Shown: positions 45,129-55,594, counted from the first letter of the stretch. The stretch: DNA of 59,450 nucleotides from Deltaproteobacteria bacterium (GCA_013151635.1 JAADHV010000048.1:1-59450), one strand, 5' to 3'. Made by a program: numbers and translations. The notes: a model not told the origin generated them from the letters alone.

Positions 45129-47411
45129 TTAATTGTTTTTCTCCTTTAAAGCGGCCAGCACTTTTTCAGGGGTGATGGGAAGATCATAAATCCTAACACC
45201 AACAGCATCATAAATCGCATTTGCAATGGCCGGGGCCGTGGGAACACATCCTGGTTCTCCTATCCCCTTGGCACCAAAAGGGCCGTCCTTGTCAGGCGTT
45301 TCAAGGACAGGCGCTTTGATTTTTATGGCGTCCTTGGCTGTAAACAATTTATAGTCCCTGAAATTGGCATTCATGTTTTTTCCTTTTTTATGCACCACTT
45401 CTTCTGTCAGTGCATAACCAAGCCCCATGACCACACCGCCGTAGACCTGGCCTTCAAGGAGCAGCGGGTTAATGGCCCGGCCCACATCATGAGCTGCCAC
45501 ATATTCAAGGACTTCAACCTTACCGGTTTCTACATCTACTTTTACTCTTACCCCGTGGACACCAAAGGTATAGGTCATGGACATATTTCCCTTGAATTCC
45601 TTCCCCAGGTTTTCATTATCAGGATCATAGAAAAAATCAGCCATGAGCATGGTTCCGCCAGGGGAAAAATGAGCCTTTCTTAAAAGTTTGTCTATTGCCA
45701 TCTTTTTTTCATTGTCACCAGGGACAAATATGAGCCTGTCCCTTAACACCAGGTCGCCTGGGTCTGCATCCAGGATTTTTGATCCGAATTCCAGGAGTTT
45801 TTCTTTTACCTTTTTAGCAGCTCCAAGCGCTGCGTTCCCGGCCACAAAGGTACTGCGGCTGGCATGGGCACCCACATCCCACGGGCAGACATCAGTATCC
45901 GTATGGACCACATTGATATCTTCGGCAAAAAGCCCAAGCTCTTCTGCCACGATCTGGGCCGTGATATTGTCAAGCCCCTGGCCCATATCAGTACCGCCGG
46001 TGAAAATATCCACCTTGCCGTAATCATCCATTTTTAAAATGGCACCGCAGCCGTCAGACTTGTAAATCCTGGCGCCGCCGCCGACATGGATCAGGGAGGC
46101 AATACCAATGCCGACCCCTTTTTGTTTTATATTGTTTTCCTTAAGTTCTTTTTCAACTGTATCAAGGCACAGGTCCAGTCCGCAGGTTGTTATCTTAAAT
46201 TTCTGGGGGGTAACATCCCCTGGATGGTTGCGGTTAATCCTGCGAAATTCAATAGGATCTATGCCTGCTTTTTCTGCCAGCATGTCCATACTGCTTTCAA
46301 TTGCAAATGTGGCCTGGGGATTCCCATACCCTCTCATGGCCTGGGAATATGTATTGTTTGTATAGACACATTTTGCACTGTACCTGACATTTTTTACCCT
46401 GTAAAGAGATGTGACAGGCATCATCATGACAGAAGGGGTCGTGGCACCCCAGGAGGTATAGGCCCCGTTATCCAGGATCATTTTAATGTCCCTGAACAAT
46501 AGCTTGCCGTTTTTGTCACACCCTTGCCTGATGTCGATTATGGCTGGCTGGCGCGTGGAAGTTGCCTTGAATTCTTCCTGCCTGTCAAAGGTGAGCTTAA
46601 CAGGTTTCCTGCATTTATGGGCCAGGAGAATTGCAATATGTTCATAAGCATATGTATCAAGCTTGCTGCCAAAACCACCGCCGATAACAGGTTTGATGAC
46701 TCTTGCCCTTTTGTTTTCAAGACCCATGGCTTTTAGTGCCTCTAAAAAATCTTTCTGGGCAAGAGAAGGGATTTGTGTGTTGGTGTAGATGGTCAGGTTA
46801 TCGTTTGCATCAAACAATGCAACAGCCCCGCTGGTCCCAAGACAGCAATGGGTGACCCATGTGGTGGAAAACCTGTCTTCAACTGTGAAAGCAGCTTTTT
46901 CCCCGGCTTTTTCCACGTCCCCGTAGTGAAGTTTCCACGGAAGCTTTAAAATATTTGTTTTGTTTTTTTCATGAACCAGGGGGCTGTCTTTTTTCATGGC
47001 TTTTTCAGGATCAAATATACCTTCTAATTCTTCATATTCAATTTCAATGAGACTAAGGGCTTTCCTGGCAATTTCAGGACTTTTTGCAGCAACAGCGGCA
47101 ACTTCATCTCTAAAGGAGCAGACCTTGCCCTTTTTTATGGGCGGGTTGTCCTTATAAAATCCCATTTTCATTTTCCCCGGGATATCCTCACCCGTCAGGA
47201 CTGCGTGGACCCCGGGCAAAGCCACGGCTTTTGATGTATCTATTTTAATGATATTTGCATGGGCATAGCTGCTGTAAAGGATTTTTCCGTAGACCATGCC
47301 TGGAAGTTTAATGTCCTGGATATACTCTGCCCTTCCCATGGCTTTCAAGGAGGCGTCAAGTTTTGGAATCCGCTTGCCAACGACACTCAGATCGCTTTTT
47401 AATTCATTCAT
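45129..47411 (-). CDS. Molybdenum hydroxylase large subunit, set 1
   Basis: This 760-residue molybdopterin subunit of the xanthine oxidase family is expected to hydroxylate an activated C-H or ring position with water as oxygen source. The cofactor loops IGGGFGSK, MRGYGNPQ and DMGQGLDN are canonical, and the catalytic Glu719 is present in GAKGIGEPG. It thus appears competent, unlike set 2. It forms a heterotrimer with the 2Fe-2S subunit upstream (four-base overlap) and the FAD subunit. In an indoleacetate-type pathway it would hydroxylate C2 of the indole ring, but this assignment rests on context only. Confidence 0.9.
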   Translation of the reverse strand: MNELKSDLSVVGKRIPKLDASLKAMGRAEYIQDIKLPGMVYGKILYSSYAHANIIKIDTSKAVALPGVHAVLTGEDIPGKMKMGFYKDNPPIKKGKVCSFRDEVAAVAAKSPEIARKALSLIEIEYEELEGIFDPEKAMKKDSPLVHEKNKTNILKLPWKLHYGDVEKAGEKAAFTVEDRFSTTWVTHCCLGTSGAVALFDANDNLTIYTNTQIPSLAQKDFLEALKAMGLENKRARVIKPVIGGGFGSKLDTYAYEHIAILLAHKCRKPVKLTFDRQEEFKATSTRQPAIIDIRQGCDKNGKLLFRDIKMILDNGAYTSWGATTPSVMMMPVTSLYRVKNVRYSAKCVYTNNTYSQAMRGYGNPQATFAIESSMDMLAEKAGIDPIEFRRINRNHPGDVTPQKFKITTCGLDLCLDTVEKELKENNIKQKGVGIGIASLIHVGGGARIYKSDGCGAILKMDDYGKVDIFTGGTDMGQGLDNITAQIVAEELGLFAEDINVVHTDTDVCPWDVGAHASRSTFVAGNAALGAAKKVKEKLLEFGSKILDADPGDLVLRDRLIFVPGDNEKKMAIDKLLRKAHFSPGGTMLMADFFYDPDNENLGKEFKGNMSMTYTFGVHGVRVKVDVETGKVEVLEYVAAHDVGRAINPLLLEGQVYGGVVMGLGYALTEEVVHKKGKNMNANFRDYKLFTAKDAIKIKAPVLETPDKDGPFGAKGIGEPGCVPTAPAIANAIYDAVGVRIYDLPITPEKVLAALKEKNN

Positions 47412-47884
47412 TTTTGTCCTCCCATATCCCTTGCTGCTTCAACAGATTCCAGGATCTGTACATAACCTGTACACCTGCAAATGTTTCCTGCAAGGGCATG
47501 TTTGATCTGTTCATAGTCAGCACCAGGGTTTTCATCAAGCAAAGCCTTGGAAGACATGATCATGCCGGGTGAACAAAAACCGCACTGGATACCTCCATTG
47601 TCAACAAAAGACTGTTGGACAGGATGCAGGGTGCCGTCGCTTGAGGCAAGCCCTTCAATGGTTTCTATGGTTTTCCCGTCTGCTTCGACAGCAAGATAGA
47701 GGCAGGAATTTATGGCAAGCTTATCAACAATAACAGTGCAGGCGCCGCATTCACCATTGCCGCATCCTTCTTTTGTCCCGATAAGCCCCATTTTTTCCCT
47801 TAAAAGGTGTAACAGGGTCCAATGGTCCTTGACCTCGTATGAGATCTCGTCACCATTTAATATAAAAGATATGTTTGTCGCCAT
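47408..47884 (-). CDS. Molybdenum hydroxylase 2Fe-2S subunit, set 1
   Basis: This 158-residue small subunit has two [2Fe-2S] binding sites: CGNGECGAC plus a Cys in NSCLYL, and CGFC with CRCTGY. It is of normal family length. It sits between the FAD and large-subunit genes, with 14 bases to the former and a four-base overlap with the latter, and passes electrons from the molybdenum site to FAD. Confidence 0.93.
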   Translation of the reverse strand: MATNISFILNGDEISYEVKDHWTLLHLLREKMGLIGTKEGCGNGECGACTVIVDKLAINSCLYLAVEADGKTIETIEGLASSDGTLHPVQQSFVDNGGIQCGFCSPGMIMSSKALLDENPGADYEQIKHALAGNICRCTGYVQILESVEAARDMGGQK

Positions 47885-47898
47885 GGGTAAAATTTCTC

Positions 47899-48780
47899 CT
47901 AATTGTTATTCCTAATTAGTTCCAGGCATTTTTGACCCATTCTTTTTACCTGGACCCGGATCATTTCCTTCCTGTGCCAGGCTTTTCCCCTGACACTGTC
48001 CCTGACTTTTGATTCATCAGCCGCAATTCTGCCGGCCTTGACCAGGGTTTCTTCATTTATTTCTTTTCCTGCAAGAAATTTTTCCGCATCAAACGCCCTC
48101 ATGGGAACAGGGGCTGCAACCCCCAGGCAGATTCTTGCCTTTTTGCAAATCTTACGGGCATGATCAAGGGTTAAAAGAACCCCTATGCCGACCAGAGGAA
48201 GTTCCATGGCAGCCCTTCTGCCAAATTTGATATAGGCACTGCCCGTATAAGGCTCCTGCGGCGGGATCGTAATTTTTTTTAAGATTTCCCCGGGTTTTAA
48301 AATGGTTTTATAAGGCTTTATAAAAAGATCCTTTACACTGGCAGACCTTTCACCGTCAGGGCCGTGAAGAAGAGCTACCCCGTCCAGGGCTATCAATGGG
48401 ATGGCACCGTCAGCCGACGGCACGGCATTGATAAGGTTGCCGCCGATGGTCCCCACGTTCCTTACCTGCAAAGATCCGATATTGGAAACCGCGTCATAAA
48501 TAATAGGGTACTCTTTTTGAATCATGATGGATTTTTCCAGGGTGGCATGAGTGACCATGGCACCTATGGAAAGCTCGCCTGTGGCATTATTTTTAGAAAG
48601 CTCGCCCATTTCTTTGATTTTTTTCAGGGAAATCAAAAAGTCAGGTTCCATCCATCCCTCTTTGAGTTTTACAATAACATCTGTTCCCCCGCCGATAAAT
48701 CTGGATGTCTCGCTGTGCCGGCCATGGAAAGCAATGGCCTCTTCAACACTTTTTGGGGATAAATATTTAAATGCTTTCAT
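47899..48780 (-). CDS. Molybdenum hydroxylase FAD subunit, set 1
   Basis: This 293-residue CoxM-type FAD-binding subunit carries the flavin motifs FIGGGTDVIV and GTIGGNL. It lacks the cysteine-rich [4Fe-4S] insertion present in the set 2 counterpart, so it should behave like a conventional dehydrogenase with electrons flowing outward. It begins the three-gene enzyme set and lies 15 bases after the CoA ligase gene. Confidence 0.91.
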   Translation of the reverse strand: MKAFKYLSPKSVEEAIAFHGRHSETSRFIGGGTDVIVKLKEGWMEPDFLISLKKIKEMGELSKNNATGELSIGAMVTHATLEKSIMIQKEYPIIYDAVSNIGSLQVRNVGTIGGNLINAVPSADGAIPLIALDGVALLHGPDGERSASVKDLFIKPYKTILKPGEILKKITIPPQEPYTGSAYIKFGRRAAMELPLVGIGVLLTLDHARKICKKARICLGVAAPVPMRAFDAEKFLAGKEINEETLVKAGRIAADESKVRDSVRGKAWHRKEMIRVQVKRMGQKCLELIRNNN

Positions 48781-48795
48781 ACGGGTTTCCTTTCA

Positions 48796-50085
48796 TCAGC
48801 TTCGGTTATCAAAGATACGCCGGGCCTTGCCCGCATACCTTGGCAGTTCACCGTATCCTAATATGCTGGCATCACAGCTTACCATGATTTTTGATTGTAT
48901 GGTTTTCCTTATTTTGTCCCTGGTATCTGCGGTATTATCAGGATCAACCCCCTGCTTTACCTCTGCCTTGATTGTCATATAGTCTTTACCGTCATCCTTT
49001 CTTTCAAGATGGATCTGGTATTCACTGCCCACTTCAGGAATTGATGACAATACCTCGTCAATCTGGCCGGGATAGATGTTGACACCCCTTAAGATGATCA
49101 TGTCATCGGAACGTCCCATGATTTTGTCATGCATGAAAAGAATATTACCGCAGGAACAGGGTTTGGTAATTTTGCGGGTGAGATCCCTTGTCCTGTATCT
49201 TATCAGCGGTGCTGCCTCTTTGCAAAGGGTGGTTACAACCATTTCCCCGACTTCTCCGTCTTCAACAGGCTCTAAGGTTTCAGGATCGAGTATTTCAAGG
49301 ATAAATTTGTCCGCCCAATAGTGAATCCCTTCGTGCATGGGGCAGTCAAGTCCGGTCCCGGGCCCGTAAAGTTCTGTCATGCCGGTAATGTCAAACATGT
49401 CTTCCAAACCCATCAGTTCTTTTATTCTGGCCCGCATGGCAGAAGAGCTTCGTTCCGAACCCAGGATCATTTTTTTTAAATTAATCTTGTCTGAAATTCC
49501 CCGCTTGTTGATTTCTTCTGCCATGAGAAGCGCCATGGATGCGGTACAGCAAAATACTGTGGACTGAATGTCCACTAAAAACTGGCATTGCATGTCTATG
49601 TTGCCGGGGCCCACCGGCACAGCCATGGCACCCAGTCGTTCACATCCGAGCTGGAATCCCATGCCGGCTGTCCAGACACCGTAGCCCACTGCGATCTGCA
49701 CCCTGTCATTCCCGGTGACACCTGCCATTTCATAGCACCTTGCAAACATGTCACACCATACGTCAAGATCTTTTGCAGTATAAGCCAGCACTTTTCTTTT
49801 TCCTGTCGTGCCGGAGGAGGCATGGATCCTTACCACGTCTTTTTCAGATACGGACAAAAGGGGTAAAGGATATCCGTCCTTTAGATCTTTTCCCGTGGTA
49901 AAAGGAAGAGCCGAAATATCATCAAGGGATTTTATGTCCAAAGGTGTCACACCTGCTTCTTCAAATTGTTTCCTGTAAAAAGATGACCCGTTGTAAGCGT
50001 GGGAAACCGTCCATTTAAGCCCTTTCAGTTGATGGTCAAAAAGCTGCCCTGTGTCCTTGAACCCGGGCATAAAGGTTTTTTTCAT
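48796..50085 (-). CDS. Phenylacetate-CoA ligase-family enzyme
   Basis: This 429-residue AMP-forming ligase of the PaaK branch activates an aryl-acetic or related acid with ATP and CoA. The motifs ASSGTTGKRK, ITGMTELYGPG and RSDDMIILRGVNIYP are all present, and the length is exactly that of PaaK. I chose ATG 50085 because AAGGGGG precedes it and the protein then starts at the family N-terminus; the longer frame would overlap the hydantoinase gene. In the iaa pathway of denitrifiers a PaaK-like ligase acts on indoleacetate or its product, which is the main reason for the proposed role. Confidence 0.9.
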   Translation of the reverse strand: MKKTFMPGFKDTGQLFDHQLKGLKWTVSHAYNGSSFYRKQFEEAGVTPLDIKSLDDISALPFTTGKDLKDGYPLPLLSVSEKDVVRIHASSGTTGKRKVLAYTAKDLDVWCDMFARCYEMAGVTGNDRVQIAVGYGVWTAGMGFQLGCERLGAMAVPVGPGNIDMQCQFLVDIQSTVFCCTASMALLMAEEINKRGISDKINLKKMILGSERSSSAMRARIKELMGLEDMFDITGMTELYGPGTGLDCPMHEGIHYWADKFILEILDPETLEPVEDGEVGEMVVTTLCKEAAPLIRYRTRDLTRKITKPCSCGNILFMHDKIMGRSDDMIILRGVNIYPGQIDEVLSSIPEVGSEYQIHLERKDDGKDYMTIKAEVKQGVDPDNTADTRDKIRKTIQSKIMVSCDASILGYGELPRYAGKARRIFDNRS

Positions 50086-50104
50086 TTTTTGCCCCCTTAA
50101 ATTC

Positions 50105-51835
50105 TCAATTATTTTTTTCACGGAGTTGCAGGGTCGCGGGAAGATCAAGTTTCAGAGAGTCAGGTTCAATAATAACGCCGTAATCAAATTCTGCTTTTTC
50201 AATGCTTACAAACCCGTATTGCACATCTTGTTCAACAGCCTTGGGATCACGTTCAAAAGGGTTCCCGTACCCGCCTCCGCCGGCACTTATAAAGGTGATC
50301 CTGTCACCGGGGTCACAAAAGGTAAGGCCGCTTGGGTCTGCATTATCTTTGTTTTTAAGGAATCCTGCCTTTGATCCGTCCCTGCCTTTGAATATGCCCC
50401 GGGGCGGATAAACAAACCTGCCGGCCTGGACTGCAATGGTGGTCCTTCCGGGTGAATTGCCGCCGTCATCAGGGCTTTTGACGATCATTTGCCGGCCGAT
50501 ACCGCCCCTTTGTTTTCCAGGGCCCCCGGAATCCGTGACAAGGCTTCTTTTTTCAATGATTAAAGGTGTATCGCTTTCAAGGATTTCAACAGGTGTGTTG
50601 GCCCCGTTGGCAGGGAATATGGCACAGTGGTGGCCGTCAAACCGGGAAGAAGCTCCCATGCCTCCGCCACGTATAATCATGGTGTGCCATGGTTTTCCAT
50701 TGGCCCTTTTGCCGTAAAGGATATTTGTCTGGGCAGGGGTTCCGCCGGAGCCTGCAATGATATTATCCGGTGTTGCCAGGGACAGGGCATTAAATACCAT
50801 CTCGGTCATAAAATGGCCCACCTGCATCCTGGCTGCCACGGCTGCCGGAAAAGTGCAGTTAATAATGCAACCTTCCGGAGCAGTCATTTTAACGGGCCGG
50901 ATGGCACCTTCGTTAATGGGAATGTCCGGGTCAAAGGCCGACTTTATGGCCATGAATACATAAGCATAGGTAAAATTGTAGACCACGTTGACCCCCCAGT
51001 CTACCTGGGGGGAAGTGCCGTTAAAGTCTACTTTTATGTCTGATCCTTCAACATTGACAGCCAGTTTGATTTTAATGTCCGGCCTTTTGCCCGCACCTTC
51101 TATAATGCCTTCATGGGCATAGGTGCCGTCAGGGATTTTTTCAATTGCCAGGCGCATGCTGGCCTCGGTCCTGCCAATGATTTCATCGGCCAGATCGTCC
51201 AGGGTATCAAGACCCTCGTCTTCCAGCATTTCAATGATTTTTCCGGCGCAGACATGGTTGGCCGCCACCTGGGACCGTATGTCGCCCGTGACTTCTTCGG
51301 GTGTCCTCACATTCCAGCGGATCATATTTAAGAGATCTTTGTTGAGTTTTCCTGCATCATAAAGCTTTGTTACAGGAATATATATGCCTTCTTCAAACAC
51401 TTCCCTGTTGTCTGAAGAAACCCGCCCCCCGATATCGGAGTGGTGAAAAACGCATGCCGTGAATGCCACAGGTTTTTCCTTGTAAAAGATGGGGCTTAAA
51501 ACACAGACATCATTGAGATGCCCTGCAAGGAGCCAGGGGTCATTAACAATAAGAACATCTCCTTTTTTATAATTTTCAAGGGGAATTAAATTGACGACCT
51601 TTTTTACACCCAGGGCCATGGCACCTGCCTGGCCCGGTGTGCAGAATGTTCCCTGGACAAGTTCCTGTCCGCGACTGTCCGTGAACATGCAGGTATAGTC
51701 ATGGGCATCCCTTAAGAGACTTGAAAATGCTGTTCTTGCAACTGATGCATCTGCCTCGTCCACAATAGAGACAAGTCTTCGCCATAAAATTTCCAATGTA
51801 ATGGGGTCAAATTTTGTTTTTGTTTTATTTATCAT
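50105..51835 (-). CDS. hyuB: Hydantoinase B / 5-oxoprolinase-type beta subunit
   Basis: This 576-residue HyuB-family subunit forms the ATP-dependent cyclic amidase complex with HyuA. The N-terminal DPITLEILWRRLVSIVDEAD, NDPWLLAGHLNDV and the C-terminal glycine-rich AGGGGYGNPFERDP are diagnostic. These enzymes open lactam or imide rings (N-methylhydantoin, 5-oxoproline) or carboxylate ketones. Its ATG overlaps the HyuA stop by four bases. In an indoleacetate-like pathway HyuAB would open the 2-oxindole ring. Confidence 0.9.
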   Translation of the reverse strand: MINKTKTKFDPITLEILWRRLVSIVDEADASVARTAFSSLLRDAHDYTCMFTDSRGQELVQGTFCTPGQAGAMALGVKKVVNLIPLENYKKGDVLIVNDPWLLAGHLNDVCVLSPIFYKEKPVAFTACVFHHSDIGGRVSSDNREVFEEGIYIPVTKLYDAGKLNKDLLNMIRWNVRTPEEVTGDIRSQVAANHVCAGKIIEMLEDEGLDTLDDLADEIIGRTEASMRLAIEKIPDGTYAHEGIIEGAGKRPDIKIKLAVNVEGSDIKVDFNGTSPQVDWGVNVVYNFTYAYVFMAIKSAFDPDIPINEGAIRPVKMTAPEGCIINCTFPAAVAARMQVGHFMTEMVFNALSLATPDNIIAGSGGTPAQTNILYGKRANGKPWHTMIIRGGGMGASSRFDGHHCAIFPANGANTPVEILESDTPLIIEKRSLVTDSGGPGKQRGGIGRQMIVKSPDDGGNSPGRTTIAVQAGRFVYPPRGIFKGRDGSKAGFLKNKDNADPSGLTFCDPGDRITFISAGGGGYGNPFERDPKAVEQDVQYGFVSIEKAEFDYGVIIEPDSLKLDLPATLQLREKNN

Positions 51836-53937
51836 TTCTCACCCCTTGATTTTATCAGTTTGATCCAGATAAATCCGAAATTATCAACCTTGGCACGGGC
51901 ATCCTCGCCGATCACGATAGTGGATTCTCGTTCCTCGATAATGGCAGGACCCATTATTTTTGCTTTGGGAAAAAGTTTTGACCTGTCATAGACCGTGAAC
52001 GGGATATATTTTTTTTGAATAACGGAAAACGCCTGGCGTTCGCCTTTGATGCAGGCTTGAATGTCAGATGTTTCATTTTTGATTTCAGGTATTGAAAAAG
52101 GCTGTTTAGGAAGGCTTGCCCTTACCTTGAAAGTTACAAGTTCCACTGGTGTCTCAAGGTATGTCCTGCCGTAAAGCCTTTTGTATTCCTCGTCAAAAAG
52201 GTTCCGGACATCTTTTTTTGAAAATTCGTAAAAGGGTTTTTGTTCTATGGCAAGGTCTGTTTCAGCCCCCTGGCCCACAAACCGCATCAAAAGTGTCCGT
52301 TCAAAAATAATGTCCCGGCCTTTTGCAGCATCTTTTAAAATACCGGCGCTTTCTTCCTCGAGCTGTTTAAAAAGAGCTTCGATTTCCTTAAAGTCAGCAT
52401 CATCAAGGGTCACCCTGTGGCTTCTGGAAAGATCAAATGCCACAGGCGCCGTAAAAAAGCCCAAAGCCGACCCCACCCCTGCAAGGGGCGGAACAAGGAT
52501 GGAAGGCGCCCCGATTTTTCTTGCAAGTCCGTATGCATGAACAGGCCCGGCCCCGCCAAAGGCCGACATGGTCACCATGCCAGGATTGCCGCCTTTTTCC
52601 GCAATATGGGTTTTAGCCGCTGCTGCCATGGTTTCGTTGATAAGGTCATGGATGCCAAAGGCCGCCTCCACCATTGTTGTGCCCAGTGGCCCGGCTATTT
52701 TTTCCTGTATTGCTTTTTTAGAAAGTTCTATGTCAAGGTCCATGGTGCCGCCCAGGAAAAAATCAGGATCAAGATATCCCAGGACAAGGTCGGCATCGGT
52801 TACAGTGGGGTTGTCCCCGCCTTGTTTATAACATGCAGGCCCGGGGTCGGCTCCCGCGCTTTCAGGGCCTACCCCTAAAAGGCCGAGCTTGTTGATCTTT
52901 GCAATGCTTCCGCCGCCGGCCCCGATTTCCATTAAGTCCACAACAGGGACCTGTATGGGAAGGCCGCTGCCTTTTTTAAATCTCTGGACACGCCCGACTT
53001 CAAATGTGGAAACAAGGCCTGCATGGCCTTTCTGGATAAGGCAGGATTTTGCGGTTGTGCCACCCATGTCAAAACAGAACATGTCCTTGATATCAAACAT
53101 CCTGCCATAATGCTGGGATGCGATTACGGCAGCCGTGGGGCCGGATTCTATGATCCTGACCGGAAATTCCCTTGCTGTCTCAACTGAAGTTATTCCCCCT
53201 GAAGAGAGCATGATGAAAAGTTTGCCCTTAAAGTCCATGGATTCAAGTCTTGTGGTGAGTTTTTCAAGGTACCTGTATGTAATCGGTTTAACATAGGCAT
53301 TGACTGCCGTGGTGCAGGTCCTTTCATACTCCCTGATCTGGGGAAGCACTTCAAATGAAGTTGATAAAAAAAGCTCCGGAGCCTCTTTTTCAATAATTTT
53401 CTTTATTTTTTTTTCATTTACCGGGTTTTCATAGGAATTGATAAAGCAGACAGCCAGGGATTCAATACCAGAAGCCTTTAATTTTTCAAGAACCTCAATC
53501 ACCTCTTTTTCATCCACATCCTTTAGCTTTGTACCGTCGGATCTGAGACGCTCATCAATTTCCATGCGAAGCGTCCTTGGTACAATCGGTTCCGGGTATT
53601 CACTGAAGATGTCATAGGCATCGTAGCGTATTTCTCTTCCAAGTTCCAGCACGTCCCTGAAACCCTTTGTGGTTATAAGCCCTGTTTTCGCGCCTTTTCT
53701 CTCGATGATCGCGTTAATGACAAGGGTGGTCCCGTGAATCACCTCTTCAACAGAATCCATGAAACCCGGAATTTTGTCACTAAGCTGTCTGATTCCCTGT
53801 TCCACGGCATCAGACGGGTCTGAGGGCGTGGTCAGGCATTTATTAGTATAAAACTGTCCGGTTTCATTATTTACAAGAACAAAATCTGTAAAAGTGCCGC
53901 CAATGTCACAGCCCAGACGGTAAGTCCTTTGGTCCAA
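51832..53937 (-). CDS. hyuA: Hydantoinase A / 5-oxoprolinase-type alpha subunit
   Basis: This 701-residue HyuA subunit has the ASKHA-type ATP-binding signatures GCDIGGTFTDFVLV at the N-terminus and FDMGGTTAKSCLI in the middle, so it couples ring opening or carboxylation to ATP hydrolysis. Length is normal for the family. The B12 mutase large-subunit gene ends 19 bases upstream. Acetone and acetophenone carboxylases share this fold, so a carboxylase role cannot be excluded, but those normally bring an extra small subunit that is absent here. Confidence 0.9.
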   Translation of the reverse strand: MDQRTYRLGCDIGGTFTDFVLVNNETGQFYTNKCLTTPSDPSDAVEQGIRQLSDKIPGFMDSVEEVIHGTTLVINAIIERKGAKTGLITTKGFRDVLELGREIRYDAYDIFSEYPEPIVPRTLRMEIDERLRSDGTKLKDVDEKEVIEVLEKLKASGIESLAVCFINSYENPVNEKKIKKIIEKEAPELFLSTSFEVLPQIREYERTCTTAVNAYVKPITYRYLEKLTTRLESMDFKGKLFIMLSSGGITSVETAREFPVRIIESGPTAAVIASQHYGRMFDIKDMFCFDMGGTTAKSCLIQKGHAGLVSTFEVGRVQRFKKGSGLPIQVPVVDLMEIGAGGGSIAKINKLGLLGVGPESAGADPGPACYKQGGDNPTVTDADLVLGYLDPDFFLGGTMDLDIELSKKAIQEKIAGPLGTTMVEAAFGIHDLINETMAAAAKTHIAEKGGNPGMVTMSAFGGAGPVHAYGLARKIGAPSILVPPLAGVGSALGFFTAPVAFDLSRSHRVTLDDADFKEIEALFKQLEEESAGILKDAAKGRDIIFERTLLMRFVGQGAETDLAIEQKPFYEFSKKDVRNLFDEEYKRLYGRTYLETPVELVTFKVRASLPKQPFSIPEIKNETSDIQACIKGERQAFSVIQKKYIPFTVYDRSKLFPKAKIMGPAIIEERESTIVIGEDARAKVDNFGFIWIKLIKSRGEK

Positions 53938-53956
53938 GTTACACCTCCTTTATGTT

Positions 53957-55594
53957 CTAATAAAAATCCGGTTCTTTCCATTCTCCAAATGTCTGTCTGA
54001 ACACACCGGCCATTTCCCCTACCGTTGCATAGGCATGACAGCATTTTACAAGATAGGGCATGACATTCTCATCAAACCTTGCTGCGTTTTCAAGAGCTTT
54101 GAGAGTTGAAGCTACTTCCTTGTCATTCCGGGTTCTTTTCAGTTCTTTTAGATTGGCTTTGGAAATTTGTGCCCATTTGTCGTTATACTCGTGAAGTTCC
54201 ACATTTGTCGCGCCTGGATCATTGTCCTTTGATCCCGGGTCAAGGCCGACTTTTTTATACTCCCCTGACTGGAGTCCTTTTTCAAACTCATAGGCCTGGC
54301 CGGACAATTTTCTCTGGATAAGGCCGCTGGCAATGCAACCTACCATGCCGCCCAGGTCTTCAACCTCTTTCATTTCTTCAAGTATTTTTTCTTCCATCTC
54401 AAGGGTCAGGGTTTCAATAAAATATGATCCTGCAAGGGGGTCAACCGTGTCTCTTAACCCTACTTCGTCCATGAGTATTTCAAGGGTGTGCAAGGACAGC
54501 AATGCAGATCTCGGGGTTGGGATCGTATAGGCTTCGTCAAAGGAACAAAGGGCTGTTGTCTGGGCACCGGACAGGGCTGCACCAAGCGCATAATACGCCC
54601 CTCTCATAATATTGTTTTCCGGCTGTTCCTTGGTAAGGCCTGACCCGCCTCCGCCAAATAATCCCCTTAAAAAGAGTTTCTTTTTATCTGTTACCCCGTA
54701 TTCGTTTTTCAGCATTTTTGCCCAGAGTTTTCTTGCTGCCCTGAATTTTGCAATCTGTTCCCACATATTGCCGTATACATTAAAGTTAAAGGAAAACCGC
54801 CCTACAAATTCCGAAGGATTTATGCCGCGCTGCACCACGTTATCAATATATGCTTTTGCAATCTCAAAGGCATAGGCGATTTCCTGGGCGGGTGTGGCGC
54901 CCGATTCTCTGATATGGTATCCGCAAAGGCTCACGGGGTTGGACCTTGGAAGTTCTTTAACCGCATATTCGATTGAGTCCCCGACAAGCCTGACCCCGTG
55001 TTCAACAGGAAAAATCCAGGCGCCCCTTCCAATCATTTCTTTTAAAATATCATTCTGGGGAGTTGTGGAAATCCGGGTTTTGGAATAACCGAATTTTTCC
55101 GCCATTGCCTGGTACATGGCCATCATAATGGTGGCAACGGCATTGATGGTCAGGCCGGACCCGATCCTGTCCAAGGGTATTCCTGCAAAAGCGGTTTCAA
55201 AATCCTTAAGGGAATCAACAGCCATGCCCACGCGCCCGACTTCACCCTGGGCTAGGGGGTGATCAGAGTCATAGCCCATCTGGGTCGGCAGGTCAAAGGC
55301 TACATTCAGGCCGTTCTGGCCGTTTGCAATCATGAGTTTGAAACGTTCATTGGTTTCAGCAGGGGTGCCGAAACCAGTGTACTGCCTTGTTGTCCAGGCA
55401 CGGCTGCGATAGCTTTGGGGATGCAGACTCCGGGTAAAAGGATATTCGCCGGGTGCCCCCAGATCTTTATCATAGTCAAATCCTGCCTTTTCAAGATCTT
55501 CCGGGCCATAGACCGGTTTTACCTTTATGCCGGACTGGTAGGTAACAGTCTTTATTGCCCCTTTTTCATCTTTGGTATATTTTGCAACACCCAT
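53957..55594 (-). CDS. Coenzyme-B12 carboxyacyl-CoA mutase, large subunit
   Basis: This 545-residue TIM-barrel subunit of the methylmalonyl-CoA mutase superfamily rearranges a carbon skeleton by a radical mechanism. Tyr72 (RQYTGFG), Arg190 (EMIGRGAW) and His227 (CGYHIRE) have the same spacing, 118 and 37 residues, as Tyr89, Arg207 and His244 of Propionibacterium methylmalonyl-CoA mutase. Tyr and Arg hold a free carboxylate, whereas isobutyryl- and 2-hydroxyisobutyryl-CoA mutases have Phe or Ile and Gln. The substrate should therefore be a succinyl- or malonyl-CoA derivative. ATG 55594 follows GGAGAGG; the longer frame would overlap the small-subunit stop. Confidence 0.9.
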   Translation of the reverse strand: MGVAKYTKDEKGAIKTVTYQSGIKVKPVYGPEDLEKAGFDYDKDLGAPGEYPFTRSLHPQSYRSRAWTTRQYTGFGTPAETNERFKLMIANGQNGLNVAFDLPTQMGYDSDHPLAQGEVGRVGMAVDSLKDFETAFAGIPLDRIGSGLTINAVATIMMAMYQAMAEKFGYSKTRISTTPQNDILKEMIGRGAWIFPVEHGVRLVGDSIEYAVKELPRSNPVSLCGYHIRESGATPAQEIAYAFEIAKAYIDNVVQRGINPSEFVGRFSFNFNVYGNMWEQIAKFRAARKLWAKMLKNEYGVTDKKKLFLRGLFGGGGSGLTKEQPENNIMRGAYYALGAALSGAQTTALCSFDEAYTIPTPRSALLSLHTLEILMDEVGLRDTVDPLAGSYFIETLTLEMEEKILEEMKEVEDLGGMVGCIASGLIQRKLSGQAYEFEKGLQSGEYKKVGLDPGSKDNDPGATNVELHEYNDKWAQISKANLKELKRTRNDKEVASTLKALENAARFDENVMPYLVKCCHAYATVGEMAGVFRQTFGEWKEPDFY